A stretch of 64,000 nt of DNA from JBBRQP01 sp038226175 (GTDB taxonomy: Bacteria; Cyanobacteriota; Cyanobacteriia; Gloeobacterales; Anthocerotibacteraceae), in assembly GCA_038226175.1 (NCBI GenBank), contig JBBRQP010000003.1, forward strand, positions 7,171-71,170, given 5' to 3'. Positions 34,695 through 46,021 of this stretch are shown here, one piece after another; positions within the stretch are counted from its first letter, which is position 1, and each line of letters starts with the position of its first letter. The notes beneath the pieces were generated by a model. That model was not told the DNA's origin. It did not search any database and saw nothing but the letters and a program-made list of their open reading frames with translations. Position numbers and translations under genes: made by a program.

Positions 34695-35465
34695 TTACAC
34701 TATAAATTCTGCTCCCACAGGGGCATGATCTGATGGTTTTTCTAGCTTGCGCGGCTCCGGGTCAATCCAAGAGCGGATACATTTTGAGGCCAAAGATGGT
34801 GTGACCCAGATATGGTCAATGCGTAAACCCTTGTTGCGCCGAAAAGCGCCTTCACGATAATCCCACCAACTAAACTGTCGCTGCTCCGGTTGATGTAACC
34901 GAAATGTATCGACTAGCCCCCAAGCGCGAATTTGCTCTAAGGCTGCACGCTCAAGCGGATGAAACCCGACTTGGTTGGTCATTGCTTTGACATCATAGAC
35001 ATCAAGTTCGGCTGGAGAAATATTAAAATCTCCACAAAGCAAGACTGGAGCTTGGGGGTCATAGCTCTCTTTTAGTAAGCAATTGAGCTGCTCTAACCAA
35101 CCAAGTTTGTATTGGAATTTGTCCGAATCAACTGTGCCACCATTAGGAATGTATAAATTTAAGACCTGTACGCCTTGAATAGTTGCGCCCAATAGACGGC
35201 AGTGACCCAAGGTCTGGTCATAGAGCCAACCCAGACGCATATCTGTCAGAGGAAATTTAGAGAGGATTGCCACCCCGTTATAGCTTTTTTGACCCAAGAT
35301 CGCGACTTGGTAGCCTAATTCCTCAAAGACTGTTCGTGGAAACTTCTCATCGGGAGTTTTAGTTTCTTGCAAACAGACTACTTCTGGCTGATGCTCCGTC
35401 AACCATGCTGTTACCAGAGGTAACCGCGCTGTGATCGAGTTAACATTCCAACTAATTACCCGCAT
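34695..35465 (-). CDS. xth: Exodeoxyribonuclease III / AP endonuclease
   Basis: Repairs abasic sites and removes 3' blocking groups. MRVISWNVNSITARLPLV, CLQETKTPD, NLYIPNGG, GDFNISP and the closing SDHAPVGAEF are all catalytic-core motifs of the exonuclease III family. ATG 35465 is used; frames reach back to 35573 but would overlap the divergent LptF/G gene and add an unrelated extension. 256 aa. Confidence 0.94.
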   Translation of the reverse strand: MRVISWNVNSITARLPLVTAWLTEHQPEVVCLQETKTPDEKFPRTVFEELGYQVAILGQKSYNGVAILSKFPLTDMRLGWLYDQTLGHCRLLGATIQGVQVLNLYIPNGGTVDSDKFQYKLGWLEQLNCLLKESYDPQAPVLLCGDFNISPAELDVYDVKAMTNQVGFHPLERAALEQIRAWGLVDTFRLHQPEQRQFSWWDYREGAFRRNKGLRIDHIWVTPSLASKCIRSWIDPEPRKLEKPSDHAPVGAEFIV

Positions 35466-35545
35466 CTTAGTCCTCAGCAGGCAACTATTGGTCATCGTAC
35501 TACGTCTACATAGATTTAAGACAAGGGAGAACTCGGTGCGGTATC

Positions 35546-36721
35546 GTGAATAAGGGTATCTGGAAAAGGCCACTGCACTTGAAAGCTTTTGGGTTACCGG
35601 GGATTTCGCGGCTCGACCGTTATTTATTTATGGAAATGGCACTACCTTTTCTCTTTGGGGTAGCCGCATTTACATCACTTGTGATGGCTATTGGTTCTTT
35701 GTTTGAATTAATTCGTTATATGGTCGAAAATGGCATGCCACTGATGGTAGCTGGGCGTATTTTTTTATTGCGCTTACCGCAGTTTGTGGTGTTGACCTTT
35801 CCGATGGCGATGCTACTCGCACCTCAGTTTGCCTACAATCGACTCAGTGCTGATAGCGAGATCACTGCGCTCAAAGCCTGCGGGGTCAGTGTTTACCGGA
35901 TGATGGTACCAGTGGTGGTTATGAGTCTGGCGGTGACGGCCTTGACCTTTGCTTTTAATGAGCAAATCGTACCCTCAGCTGCCTACGAAGCCAGTGTTAC
36001 CCTAGCTCATGCGCTCAATACTGAGGTGCCTTCTTTTAAAAAAGATAATATCTATTACCAAGAGTTTGAAGACCGTAAAGCTCCTGATGGCAGCACATTT
36101 CGTCAAATAGCCCGGATTCTTTATGCCCAACGCTATAACCAAGGCGTACTAGAAAATTTGACAGTATTAGACTTCACCCAAGACCAGCTCAATCAGATCA
36201 TGACGGCTAAACGTGGTACTTGGCTGCCCAAACAGCAAAAATGGCTCTTTGAGAATGGCACTACCTATGGTGTGGATACAGCGAATAACTACCACGATAT
36301 TTTGAAATTTGACCGTCAAGAAATTAATCTCTCGCAACGTCCCCTCGATCTGCTTGAAAAAAGTAAGCGTACACCCGAAGCCATGACCATCAACGAACTG
36401 CGTGATTATATTCGACTTCTCCAAGAGGCGGGTCAAGACACTACCGCCCTCAAAGTCAGCTACTACCAAAAATTTGCCCTACCCTTTACCACGATTGCTT
36501 TTGCCCTCGTCGGTGCGATGTTAGGTCTACGCCCACAGCGGACGACCGGGGTCTTGGGTTTTGGGGTCAGTATCTTGATTATCTTTGCTTATTACGTCTT
36601 ACTGACACTGACCCAGGCTTGGGGACAACTAGGCTATTTACAGCCCATGGTTGCAGCTTGGCTGCCCTTTATGATTACAGTCGCTATTGGTAGTGGCCTA
36701 TTGTGGCGCGTTTCCCGCTAG
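35546..36721 (+). CDS. LptF/LptG family permease
   Basis: A 391-aa inner-membrane protein of the YjgP/YjgQ family, which with LptB moves lipopolysaccharide out of the inner membrane. Three helices at the N-terminus (from LDRYLFMEMALPFLFGVAAF), a large periplasmic beta-jellyroll (about 130-290), and three helices at the C-terminus. GTG start. Cyanobacteria often have a single LptF/G-like protein; whether it is F or G cannot be told. Confidence 0.9.
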   Translation: MNKGIWKRPLHLKAFGLPGISRLDRYLFMEMALPFLFGVAAFTSLVMAIGSLFELIRYMVENGMPLMVAGRIFLLRLPQFVVLTFPMAMLLAPQFAYNRLSADSEITALKACGVSVYRMMVPVVVMSLAVTALTFAFNEQIVPSAAYEASVTLAHALNTEVPSFKKDNIYYQEFEDRKAPDGSTFRQIARILYAQRYNQGVLENLTVLDFTQDQLNQIMTAKRGTWLPKQQKWLFENGTTYGVDTANNYHDILKFDRQEINLSQRPLDLLEKSKRTPEAMTINELRDYIRLLQEAGQDTTALKVSYYQKFALPFTTIAFALVGAMLGLRPQRTTGVLGFGVSILIIFAYYVLLTLTQAWGQLGYLQPMVAAWLPFMITVAIGSGLLWRVSR

Positions 36722-36763
36722 ACGGGTTTGCGGTATGATAATAAAAGTCCCCAAAACGACGAT

Positions 36764-36840
36764 GGCGAGTGTGGTGAAGCGGTCAACACAGAGGATTGTG
36801 GTTCCTCCATTCGCGGGTTCGAACCCCGTCACTCGCCCCA
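36764..36840 (+). tRNA. tRNA-His (GTG)
   Basis: A cloverleaf can be folded. G-1 at 36764 pairs with C73, as needed for histidyl-tRNA. The acceptor stem GCGAGTG/CACTCGC, anticodon stem GAGGA/TCCTC with loop TTGTGGT (anticodon GTG), TTCGAAC in the T loop, and an encoded CCA at 36838-36840 are all visible. It sits between the LptF/G gene and trpS. Confidence 0.95.
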
Positions 36841-36856
36841 CATCTAAATTCACCTC

Positions 36857-37855
36857 ATGATCCATAAACAACGCACCCTTTCCGGCATTCAGCCCACGGG
36901 ACAACTCCATCTGGGCAATTATCTCGGAGCCATTCGCAACTGGGTGAGCCAGCAGCAGTCCTACGAAAACTACTTTTGTGTAGTAGACCTACATGCCCTG
37001 ACCATACCCCATGACCCACAGGCTCTACGTGCAGCTAGTCGCGCCGTGGCAGCTCTTTATTTGGCCTGCGGTGTAGACCCCGACCATGCCACAATTTTTA
37101 TCCAATCTCATGTGCCCCAACACAGCCAATTAGCCTGGTTATTAATGACGCAAACACCGCTTAATTGGCTAGAGAGTATGACGCAATACAAAGAAAAAAG
37201 TCTGCGCCAAGGCGAGCAGGTTAGTGCCGGATTATTGAATTATCCAGTCTTAATGGCAGCGGATATTTTACTTTATCAACCCCACGCGGTACCCGTGGGT
37301 GCCGACCAAAAAGAACACATCGAAATCACCCGTGACATTGCTCGTCGTTTTAATAGTCTTTATGGTCAAAGTTTCCGTATTCCCGAACCTTTGATTCAAA
37401 AAGAAGGGGCACGGATTATGAGTCTAACGGATGGCACAAAAAAGATGTCCAAGTCCGATGAATCAGAGCTAAGTCGCCTTAATTTATTAGATTCACCTAA
37501 AGAAATCGAGAAGAAAATCAAGAAAGCTAAAACTGATATACAACTTGGCTTAACCCTTGACCCGGAGCGGCCTGAGTCTACTAATCTCTTGACGATTTAT
37601 GCTCTGATGAGTGGGGAAACTTTAGAGCAGGTTGCAGCTCAGTTTGCTACGGCGGGTTATGGTGTGTTCAAAAAGCAATTAATTGAAGTAACTGTTGCTT
37701 TTTTAGAACCAATGCAGGAGCGATATCAACAGTTAACATCCGAACCCGGTTATTTGGAAGCAATTCTCAAGCAAGGTGCAAGCAAAGCCCAAGCTGTAGC
37801 CCAAGAAACTTTAAGCAAAGTCAGTACTAATATCGGTCTGTTACCGCCGACCTAA
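36857..37855 (+). CDS. trpS: Tryptophanyl-tRNA synthetase
   Basis: Class I aminoacyl-tRNA synthetase charging tRNA-Trp. The HIGH-type motif is HLGN (about 18-21) after SGIQPTGQ, and KMSKS appears near residue 195. GADQKEHIEITRDIARRFN is typical. 332 aa, normal length. It follows tRNA-His by 16 bp. Confidence 0.97.
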   Translation: MIHKQRTLSGIQPTGQLHLGNYLGAIRNWVSQQQSYENYFCVVDLHALTIPHDPQALRAASRAVAALYLACGVDPDHATIFIQSHVPQHSQLAWLLMTQTPLNWLESMTQYKEKSLRQGEQVSAGLLNYPVLMAADILLYQPHAVPVGADQKEHIEITRDIARRFNSLYGQSFRIPEPLIQKEGARIMSLTDGTKKMSKSDESELSRLNLLDSPKEIEKKIKKAKTDIQLGLTLDPERPESTNLLTIYALMSGETLEQVAAQFATAGYGVFKKQLIEVTVAFLEPMQERYQQLTSEPGYLEAILKQGASKAQAVAQETLSKVSTNIGLLPPT

Positions 37856-37993
37856 ATCAGCCTAAAACCTCCCCCAAACTGCGGTCTATCAGCCAACTCG
37901 AAGCTCTTTGTGTTAAAATCAAGTAGTACCTGTCAAAGATGTGTTTAATTGCAAAATTAGAGCACATTAAATTTTTGCCTCTCGGAGTTCTGA

Positions 37994-40006
<2,013 letters not shown>

Positions 40007-40073
40007 GTGCCCGCAAACAGAAAGCACTGCTCAGTGTAAGCACTGCTTTGATTGCCCAGTGTTGGACATAAAA

Positions 40074-40107
40074 AAAGACCTGAGCTTTTAAATAGGCTCA
40101 GGTCTTT
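40074..40107 (-). terminator. Bidirectional terminator between gyrB and the wzc operon
   Basis: A perfect 12-bp stem (AAAGACCTGAGC / GCTCAGGTCTTT) with a 10-nt loop. On the minus strand it is followed by a run of T, so it is canonical for the wza-wzc-like operon; on the plus strand the T tract is short. Confidence 0.85.
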
Positions 40108-40124
40108 AAGTAACACTAGAAATC

Positions 40125-42647
40125 TTACTCAGCAGCACTCCGGTCTTGACTACGCCCCCCCGAACGATAGGTGTAGTAATCGTAGTAATCCTGCTGATAA
40201 TAGGTCTCTTCGGTACTATCTTCACTGGTGGCGTTAATCACAAAGCCTACCAATTTTTTCTGGTGGGGCGATAAGCTATTGCGCACATCAGCTAGGTACT
40301 GCGGACGCAAGACCCCACGTGAAACCACCAAAACCACCGCATCCATATGCTGAGCAATGATTTGACTATCAGCAAACGCCATACTTGGCGGGGTATCAAC
40401 TAACACGATGTCGTAATCTTCCTTGAGGCTTGCGATCAGGGAAGCAAAACGCTGAGAGGATAATAAAGCAACTGGATTGGGCACAATCGGGCCGGAGGTA
40501 ATCATCCCAAAGTCTAAGCGTCCCATATCCTTTTGGACAACCTGGGAGGGGACAACCGAAGAACTGGTCAACACCACCGACAAGCCAATACGGTTAGGAA
40601 TACCCACCAGCGTGTGTAAAGAAGGCCGCCGTAGATCTGCGTCAATCAACAAAACCCGCTTACCTAGTTCAACTAAAGCATTGGCGATATTCAAAGAACA
40701 CGTAGACTTACCTTCACCCGGGATCGAGGAAGTAACACATATGGCCCGTAACTCTTCTTCTGGCTTGGAGAAGAGTAAGCGCGTGGCAATCCGACGAAAA
40801 CTTTCACTGAAGTGAGAGTTGGAATAAGAACCGCCATAGCTATACCGTCCGCCATAGCCATAACGTCCACCATAACCATAGCGACCTGCACCACCACCGC
40901 CGCCATAACCATAGCGTCCACCACCGCCTGCGCCACGTCGGGTAAATCTACGCTGAATGCTCTTGAAGAAGCGGGTAACAGCATTGCCCGTAGGACGTTC
41001 GGCTGAAGTCATGGGTTGAGCATTAGCCTCCGCACCCTCCATTTGGAAAACTGTCCGCATCGAAGTGGAGTAAGGTACAAATCCCAAAAAAGGCATATTG
41101 AGAATACGTTGAATGTCTTCTTTGCGGCGTAATTTGTTGTTGGAGAGTTCGAGGTAATAAGCCAACAAGAAACCTAAAACTAGACCACCAACCAAGGCAA
41201 ATAAACCGTTATTTAAAGGCTTAGGTGCAATAGGTAAGGTAGGCAAGTCAGCTTCTTCGAGAAAGCTCCAAGGAGAAACTTGCTGCACTGCCGTCAAACG
41301 GTAGTCTTCTACACGCTGGGTAATACTGTTGAGAACTTGCAAGTTGCGTTCGACTTGGTTACTCAGGTTTGCCTGCTCAATCACCCTAGCTGAAATACCA
41401 TCCAAACGGCGGCGCACTTCTTGTTTGGCCTGTTGTAAGGCCACGAGAGAAGCCTGGGTTGAAGCAATTTTCGTTTCCGCTTCGACCAGTTCTGAGGTCA
41501 ATGAATTACGTACTGGATTGGTAGGTACCAAATTAGGACGGTTGGTATCGGGAGCTTCTACTACCGAATCCCCGCCGTCACTTCCCAAAACAGTCCCATC
41601 TACTAAAGGCCGACTACGTGGTGTGGTGATACCCCGGTCTACTTGAGCATTACGAAAGAGTGCATCCCCTAAAATAGAGTTGGCTTGCTTGCGCAAAAGT
41701 TCTTCGGTGATCGAGATTTGACTTTTGAGACCTTTGACAGGGGGATAATTGTCTGTGTAAGAAATCTTGTACAGAGCTAGTTGATTGTAGTAACCCTGCA
41801 ATGTCGTGACTAATTTTTGGTAGTTTTCATCATTACTAAGCGCTGAGGAAGCGAGGGCTTGGTCTTCGGTCACACCACCCAAACGACTGTAGAGGCGGGT
41901 ACGGGTACCGTCTATGCTTTTAAGACTTAGGTTTTGATCTTGGACTGCTTTGTCGATGCCTAGGGAGTTTTCAGACAGAGCTTTTTGTAAGTCAGAAGGT
42001 AAAATTTCTGAGTTGCGGCTGACAAATTGCTGGTATTTGGTCTGAGCGTCTCTCAAGGATTCTTTGGCTTGGGGGAGCGTTGCTTGCAAATATTCGATTG
42101 TCTGACGCGCTGCTGCCCGTCTGGTCTCAAGGTCATGGGCAATAAAGGCTTTGCCTAGGCCATTTAAAAACAGTTGTACCCGCTCCGGTGAGGAATCCCG
42201 ATAGGTCACTGTCAAAATCGGGTTGTCTTTATCGGTCAAAACATTAAGCTGCTTGGAGATACCACGCGGGTCTTTTCCCGCAAAGAGGGGTAGCGAGTCA
42301 ATGGCTTTTTTGACCACAGCCCGACTTTGGATGATCTCTTCACCGGTAACACCATTATCAAAGATGCTCTGTCCATAAATATTGCTACCGTTGCTTCTCG
42401 GATCGCCGATGCTACGACTCGCTAGATCAACGGTGGTATCTTTGAGCATCCGAATCGTAGTTTCGTAAACAGGCGTTTGTGAAACCGAAAGCAAATACAT
42501 CAAAGAGCCGCACACCAGTCCTGTGAGTAAGATCAGCCACCAGCGATTTCTAAAAATGCCAAGGTAAAAATTAAGATCCTGACCTACAGGAGCAATGTCC
42601 TGTTGATTTGTAGGTAACGGCTGGGATTGAACAGATAAATCATTCAT
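40125..42647 (-). CDS. Wzc-like chain-length determinant with bacterial tyrosine kinase domain
   Basis: An 840-aa inner-membrane co-polymerase controlling polysaccharide length and export. N-terminal Wzz domain with a helix near LLTGLVCGSLMYLLS, a long periplasmic coiled coil (about 150-460), a second helix (GLFALVGGLVLGFLLAYYLEL), then the kinase with Walker A SSIPGEGKST, Walker A' VLLIDADLRRP and Walker B VLVDTPPSMAF. The C-terminus is a tyrosine cluster (TYYQQDYYDYYTYR), the autophosphorylation tail. Between the second helix and the kinase is a Gly/Tyr/Arg-rich insert (about 570-610). Confidence 0.92.
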   Translation of the reverse strand: MNDLSVQSQPLPTNQQDIAPVGQDLNFYLGIFRNRWWLILLTGLVCGSLMYLLSVSQTPVYETTIRMLKDTTVDLASRSIGDPRSNGSNIYGQSIFDNGVTGEEIIQSRAVVKKAIDSLPLFAGKDPRGISKQLNVLTDKDNPILTVTYRDSSPERVQLFLNGLGKAFIAHDLETRRAAARQTIEYLQATLPQAKESLRDAQTKYQQFVSRNSEILPSDLQKALSENSLGIDKAVQDQNLSLKSIDGTRTRLYSRLGGVTEDQALASSALSNDENYQKLVTTLQGYYNQLALYKISYTDNYPPVKGLKSQISITEELLRKQANSILGDALFRNAQVDRGITTPRSRPLVDGTVLGSDGGDSVVEAPDTNRPNLVPTNPVRNSLTSELVEAETKIASTQASLVALQQAKQEVRRRLDGISARVIEQANLSNQVERNLQVLNSITQRVEDYRLTAVQQVSPWSFLEEADLPTLPIAPKPLNNGLFALVGGLVLGFLLAYYLELSNNKLRRKEDIQRILNMPFLGFVPYSTSMRTVFQMEGAEANAQPMTSAERPTGNAVTRFFKSIQRRFTRRGAGGGGRYGYGGGGGAGRYGYGGRYGYGGRYSYGGSYSNSHFSESFRRIATRLLFSKPEEELRAICVTSSIPGEGKSTCSLNIANALVELGKRVLLIDADLRRPSLHTLVGIPNRIGLSVVLTSSSVVPSQVVQKDMGRLDFGMITSGPIVPNPVALLSSQRFASLIASLKEDYDIVLVDTPPSMAFADSQIIAQHMDAVVLVVSRGVLRPQYLADVRNSLSPHQKKLVGFVINATSEDSTEETYYQQDYYDYYTYRSGGRSQDRSAAE
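40815..40940. repeat. In-frame tandem repeat encoding Gly-Tyr-Gly-Arg units
   Basis: Short units of the type CGTCCACCATAACCATAG recur with variation. On the coding strand they encode GRYGYGG-like repeats inside the Wzc-like kinase. Copy number is likely to vary between strains. Confidence 0.75.
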
Positions 42648-42656
42648 GGGGGATTC

Positions 42657-43649
42657 CTAGCGAAGGTTACGGAAGAGGACAAGGGTATAAATGAGGTCAC
42701 GTAAAGGCGAGACAACAGCCTGAAAACCTTCCCAAATGGCTTCGTTGAAAGGTTTACCTTTTTTGGTTACAACAATGACATCTCCGGGTAACAGTGCATC
42801 ACTTTTTTTGAGGCCAATTTCTTCAGAAGGAATTAATTTTTTGGTAACTTGACCATCACTACCCACGCGCTCGAGTTGCACATCAAAATCTTTAATCGAG
42901 TTGATAGGTACGCCAGCTTCCTTGAGAGCGACTGGCACATAAGCCGCTACTGGATCAAGGGCAACGTAGGCGTTGATATCCCCTAAGATGCGGAATTTTA
43001 GTTTGCCTTGCCCAAGAGTTGAGCTAGCTAATAACGACGTTTCTGAACTGTTGGGTTCGAGGGATTTGGGAATGGCAATGCGGTCACCATCTTCCAGTAA
43101 AATATCGCGATTATCGGCTTTTTCTGTGATCAAATCCCAGAGATTAAGGGTTTTAGTTCCGGTTAATTCGCGGGTCAATTGGACTTGGCGCACATCAGCC
43201 GTATCAGCAAGACCACCTGCTGTCTGAAGTAACGTACCGAGCGTACCACCGGGTTTAAGTTCGTAGGGACCCGGATGAACTACTTCTCCAGTCAAAATCA
43301 CCCTAACTGGGCGTAAGGCACCCAGATTCACTGAGACCACGGCGTGTTTGAAATAAGTGGAGTAGCGTTCGTTGAGTAAGCTGGTGACCTCAGCGACTTC
43401 TAAGCCTGCCACAGGCAACGTGCCCACCAAAGGCAGAGAAAGGGTGCCATCCGGCAAGACAGCATATTCGCCCGCAATCTTCAGGGAATCATCATAAATT
43501 GGTGCATAGTAGATGCCTACTTTTAGGACATCTCCCGACCCCACACGGTAAGTTGAACGGGCGGCTCCCAAGGAGAAAGTCTTTTCAGCCAGAACGGGCG
43601 TGCTCAAAAATATAGCACTTGCCAACACACAGGAACAGAAACGACGCAT
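42657..43649 (-). CDS. Wza-like polysaccharide export protein (SLBB domains)
   Basis: A 330-aa exported protein with signal peptide (SCVLASAIFLSTPVLAEK). Poly_export domain (YRVGSGDVLKVGIYY, VLPDGTLSLPLVGTLPVAGL) followed by SLBB domains (VILTGEVVHPGPYELKPGGTLGTLL). No lipobox cysteine is evident at the cleavage site. It probably forms or gates the outer-membrane export channel with the Wzc-like protein, whose gene begins 9 bp downstream. Confidence 0.92.
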   Translation of the reverse strand: MRRFCSCVLASAIFLSTPVLAEKTFSLGAARSTYRVGSGDVLKVGIYYAPIYDDSLKIAGEYAVLPDGTLSLPLVGTLPVAGLEVAEVTSLLNERYSTYFKHAVVSVNLGALRPVRVILTGEVVHPGPYELKPGGTLGTLLQTAGGLADTADVRQVQLTRELTGTKTLNLWDLITEKADNRDILLEDGDRIAIPKSLEPNSSETSLLASSTLGQGKLKFRILGDINAYVALDPVAAYVPVALKEAGVPINSIKDFDVQLERVGSDGQVTKKLIPSEEIGLKKSDALLPGDVIVVTKKGKPFNEAIWEGFQAVVSPLRDLIYTLVLFRNLR

Positions 43650-43944
43650 GGGGGGTTCTATCGCAATTTTCTCGTAAATACTAGCACTCTAACTACAGAG
43701 CGTCAATGTTAGGGTGACTCGAAGTCCAAACATTTTTGGTAGAAAATCTAACAAAATTGGGTCTTTTTAATACTTTGGCACGTAGTTGGAAGATATCTAC
43801 GCATTTTTACGGATATCTAGCTAGAAAGTCTTACTAGGTCAAGACCATAGCTTTTTGAGATAGAAGCAATATCGACATTTTTTACTGTGAACAACGCAAC
43901 CAATTGGTAGCACAATTAGAGTTACATCAGGTTAGGAAATAGTA
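43650..43944. promoter_or_regulatory. Divergent promoter region between wza-like gene and fabG
   Basis: 295 AT-rich bases without a gene, expected to hold both promoters. A CTACGCATTTTTACGGAT segment at about 43798-43815 repeats the TACG motif with a 10-nt period, comparable to the paired TTTACG motifs upstream of amt. No consensus regulator site could be assigned. Confidence 0.4.
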
Positions 43945-44682
43945 ATGATTCTCAAGGATAAAGTCGCGTTAGTCACAGGGAGCTCACGGGGAATTGGGCG
44001 AGCGATTGCGCTGGAATTAGCGCGTCACGGTGCCAAACTTGTTATTAATTATGCCCACTCTGCACCAGCCGCAGCAGAAGTCGTCGCCCTGATTCAAGCA
44101 GAAGGCGGCGAAGCCATTGCCCTGCAAGCCGATATTGCCCAGCTTGAACAAGTCGAGCGGCTATTTCAAGAAACCTTGGCTCATTTTGGACGACTCGATG
44201 TGTTGGTAAATAATGCAGGCATTACGCGAGACGGTCTGATTATCCGTATGAAAGACGAGGATTGGCTAGCGGTGTTAAATTTAAATTTATCGGGGGTTTT
44301 TTGGTGTTGTCGGCAAGCCAGTAAGATTATGCTCAAACAAAAATCGGGGCGAATTATCAATATTTCTTCGAGTAGTGGGGTGATGGGCAATGCCGGACAA
44401 ACTAACTATGCTGCTGCCAAAGCCGGGGTGATTGGATTAACTAAATCTCTTGCCCGAGAATTAGCTTCACGAGCGATCACTGTCAATGCCGTGGCACCGG
44501 GTTTTATTGCCACTGAGATGACCCAAGATTTACCTCTTGAGGCGATTATTGCGACCATTCCGCTCAAACGGGTTGGTACCGCAGAAGAAGTAGCAGGGGT
44601 TGTTCGCTTCTTAGCCGCAGACTCCGCAGCGGCCTTTATGACCGGTCAGGTGTTGGGGGTTGACGGGGGCTTGGTGATGTGA
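43945..44682 (+). CDS. fabG: 3-oxoacyl-[acyl-carrier-protein] reductase
   Basis: NADPH-dependent reductase of the fatty-acid elongation cycle. Short-chain dehydrogenase motifs are complete: TGSSRGIGRA (cofactor), NNAG, ISSSSG and the catalytic Y-x3-K in NYAAAK. 245 aa, normal length. The VGTAEEVAGVVRFLAADSAAAFMTGQV ending is typical FabG. A PHA-type acetoacetyl-CoA reductase (PhaB) is a less likely alternative. Confidence 0.92.
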   Translation: MILKDKVALVTGSSRGIGRAIALELARHGAKLVINYAHSAPAAAEVVALIQAEGGEAIALQADIAQLEQVERLFQETLAHFGRLDVLVNNAGITRDGLIIRMKDEDWLAVLNLNLSGVFWCCRQASKIMLKQKSGRIINISSSSGVMGNAGQTNYAAAKAGVIGLTKSLARELASRAITVNAVAPGFIATEMTQDLPLEAIIATIPLKRVGTAEEVAGVVRFLAADSAAAFMTGQVLGVDGGLVM

Positions 44683-44712
44683 GGCAATTGGATAAACGCT
44701 GAGGAGGTAGGC

Positions 44713-45405
44713 ATGGTTCCGTTGCGCGATGATAATCCCACTGCTACCGTGCCGATTGTCACCTATGGCCTAATTTTGGTTAATATCGCGGTCTTTTTGT
44801 TTGAGATGACTCTGGGTTCACGCTTGGGTTTATTTTTTCAGACCTATGCCGTGGTGCCAGCCCAGCTTAGTCCGGCTTTTGATCAGCTTTTAGCTGGCAA
44901 TTTAGCGGCTTTGCCTCACCTGACACCCGTGGTCACGGCAATGTTTTTACATAGTGGCTTTTTGCATGTGGGCGGCAATATGCTCTATCTGTGGATCTTT
45001 GGCGATAACGTCGAGGATCGGATGGGGCATTTGGGGTTTTTAGGCTTTTACTTGCTTTGTGGTATCGGTGCGACACTGATTCAGATTTTCTTTAATCCTT
45101 TTTCTCACTTACCTAACCTAGGTGCTAGTGGTGCTATCGCTGGCGTGTTAGGAGCCTACGTCATCCAATTTCCTCGAGCTAAAGTACAGGCGGTTTTACC
45201 TCTGGGATTTTTGATTCTTCCTTTTAATGTTTCAGCGTTTTATTTTTTGGGCTGGTGGTTTGTGCAGCAGTCATTTTATGGTCTGGCGAGTCTGGGCACT
45301 CGCACGGCTATTGGTTTAGAGCAAGGGGGCGTGGCCTACTGGGCGCATGCTGGGGGCTTTTTTGTCGGCGCGCTATTGACGTTTGTGTTTGTCAGAAATC
45401 CTTGA
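44713..45405 (+). CDS. Rhomboid family intramembrane serine protease
   Basis: A 230-aa polytopic protein with the catalytic serine in GASGAIAG and histidine in YWAHAGGFFVG, plus HSGFLHVGGNMLYLWIFGDNVED, all diagnostic. It cleaves membrane helices; the substrate is unknown. 30 bp after fabG, so possibly co-transcribed. Confidence 0.93.
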   Translation: MVPLRDDNPTATVPIVTYGLILVNIAVFLFEMTLGSRLGLFFQTYAVVPAQLSPAFDQLLAGNLAALPHLTPVVTAMFLHSGFLHVGGNMLYLWIFGDNVEDRMGHLGFLGFYLLCGIGATLIQIFFNPFSHLPNLGASGAIAGVLGAYVIQFPRAKVQAVLPLGFLILPFNVSAFYFLGWWFVQQSFYGLASLGTRTAIGLEQGGVAYWAHAGGFFVGALLTFVFVRNP

Positions 45406-45411
45406 GGGCTT

Positions 45412-45864
45412 TTAGCGACGGCGCGGTGGCGGACTCTCGGAGTGATAGAGTTCGCCACTGGCTTCTTCGTCCATATGGACGAGTTGGCAGTCAAATTCTT
45501 CGGCAAGACGGTGTACTTCACGCAGGTCTTCTTCTGACCAAATCGTCCAACTACCCCGCAGTTCTTCACCAACCCGAATTTCGACCCGGTTGCCGATCAC
45601 ACACATAACCCGTTGACGCTGACTGACTTGTTGGGCTTTATTTTGTAAAATTGCCACGGGATCAAGACCCAATAGCCGTAGAGCCACCACAAGACGAGGT
45701 AAGGCTTCGATCATTTCTTCACGAGAGCGTGCTTGATTACCCCGCACCCAAGCTGACAGCCCTTCAGTCACATCTTCATGAAGTGCCTTAATCGCTTCGA
45801 GAGGCGAGGTAGCTTGGTAGCGCGGGTCTTCGCAGACTTTGGTCAAGGCTTGCTCTAAGTCCAT
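45412..45864 (-). CDS. Conserved-type hypothetical protein
   Basis: A 150-aa soluble protein, not recognised. The N-terminal half is helical (LEQALTKVCEDPRYQATSPLEAIKALHED...), the C-terminal half is beta-rich (RVMCVIGNRVEIRVGEELRGSWTIW) and the tail is acidic then PPPRRR. No signal peptide. Convergent with the rhomboid gene. Confidence 0.65.
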   Translation of the reverse strand: MDLEQALTKVCEDPRYQATSPLEAIKALHEDVTEGLSAWVRGNQARSREEMIEALPRLVVALRLLGLDPVAILQNKAQQVSQRQRVMCVIGNRVEIRVGEELRGSWTIWSEEDLREVHRLAEEFDCQLVHMDEEASGELYHSESPPPRRR

Positions 45865-46021
45865 GACACACGGCTCATTTAAGCCGAGTCTAACAAATGA
45901 ATTTCATTTAGGGTGCTCAAAAGCTAAGTTTTTATAAATTAGTTGCGTTAATGCTACAAAATCTTGCGATTAGTAACCGCCTTGGCATCTTAATATCAGA
46001 ATGACCCACTCCTATCTGCCC

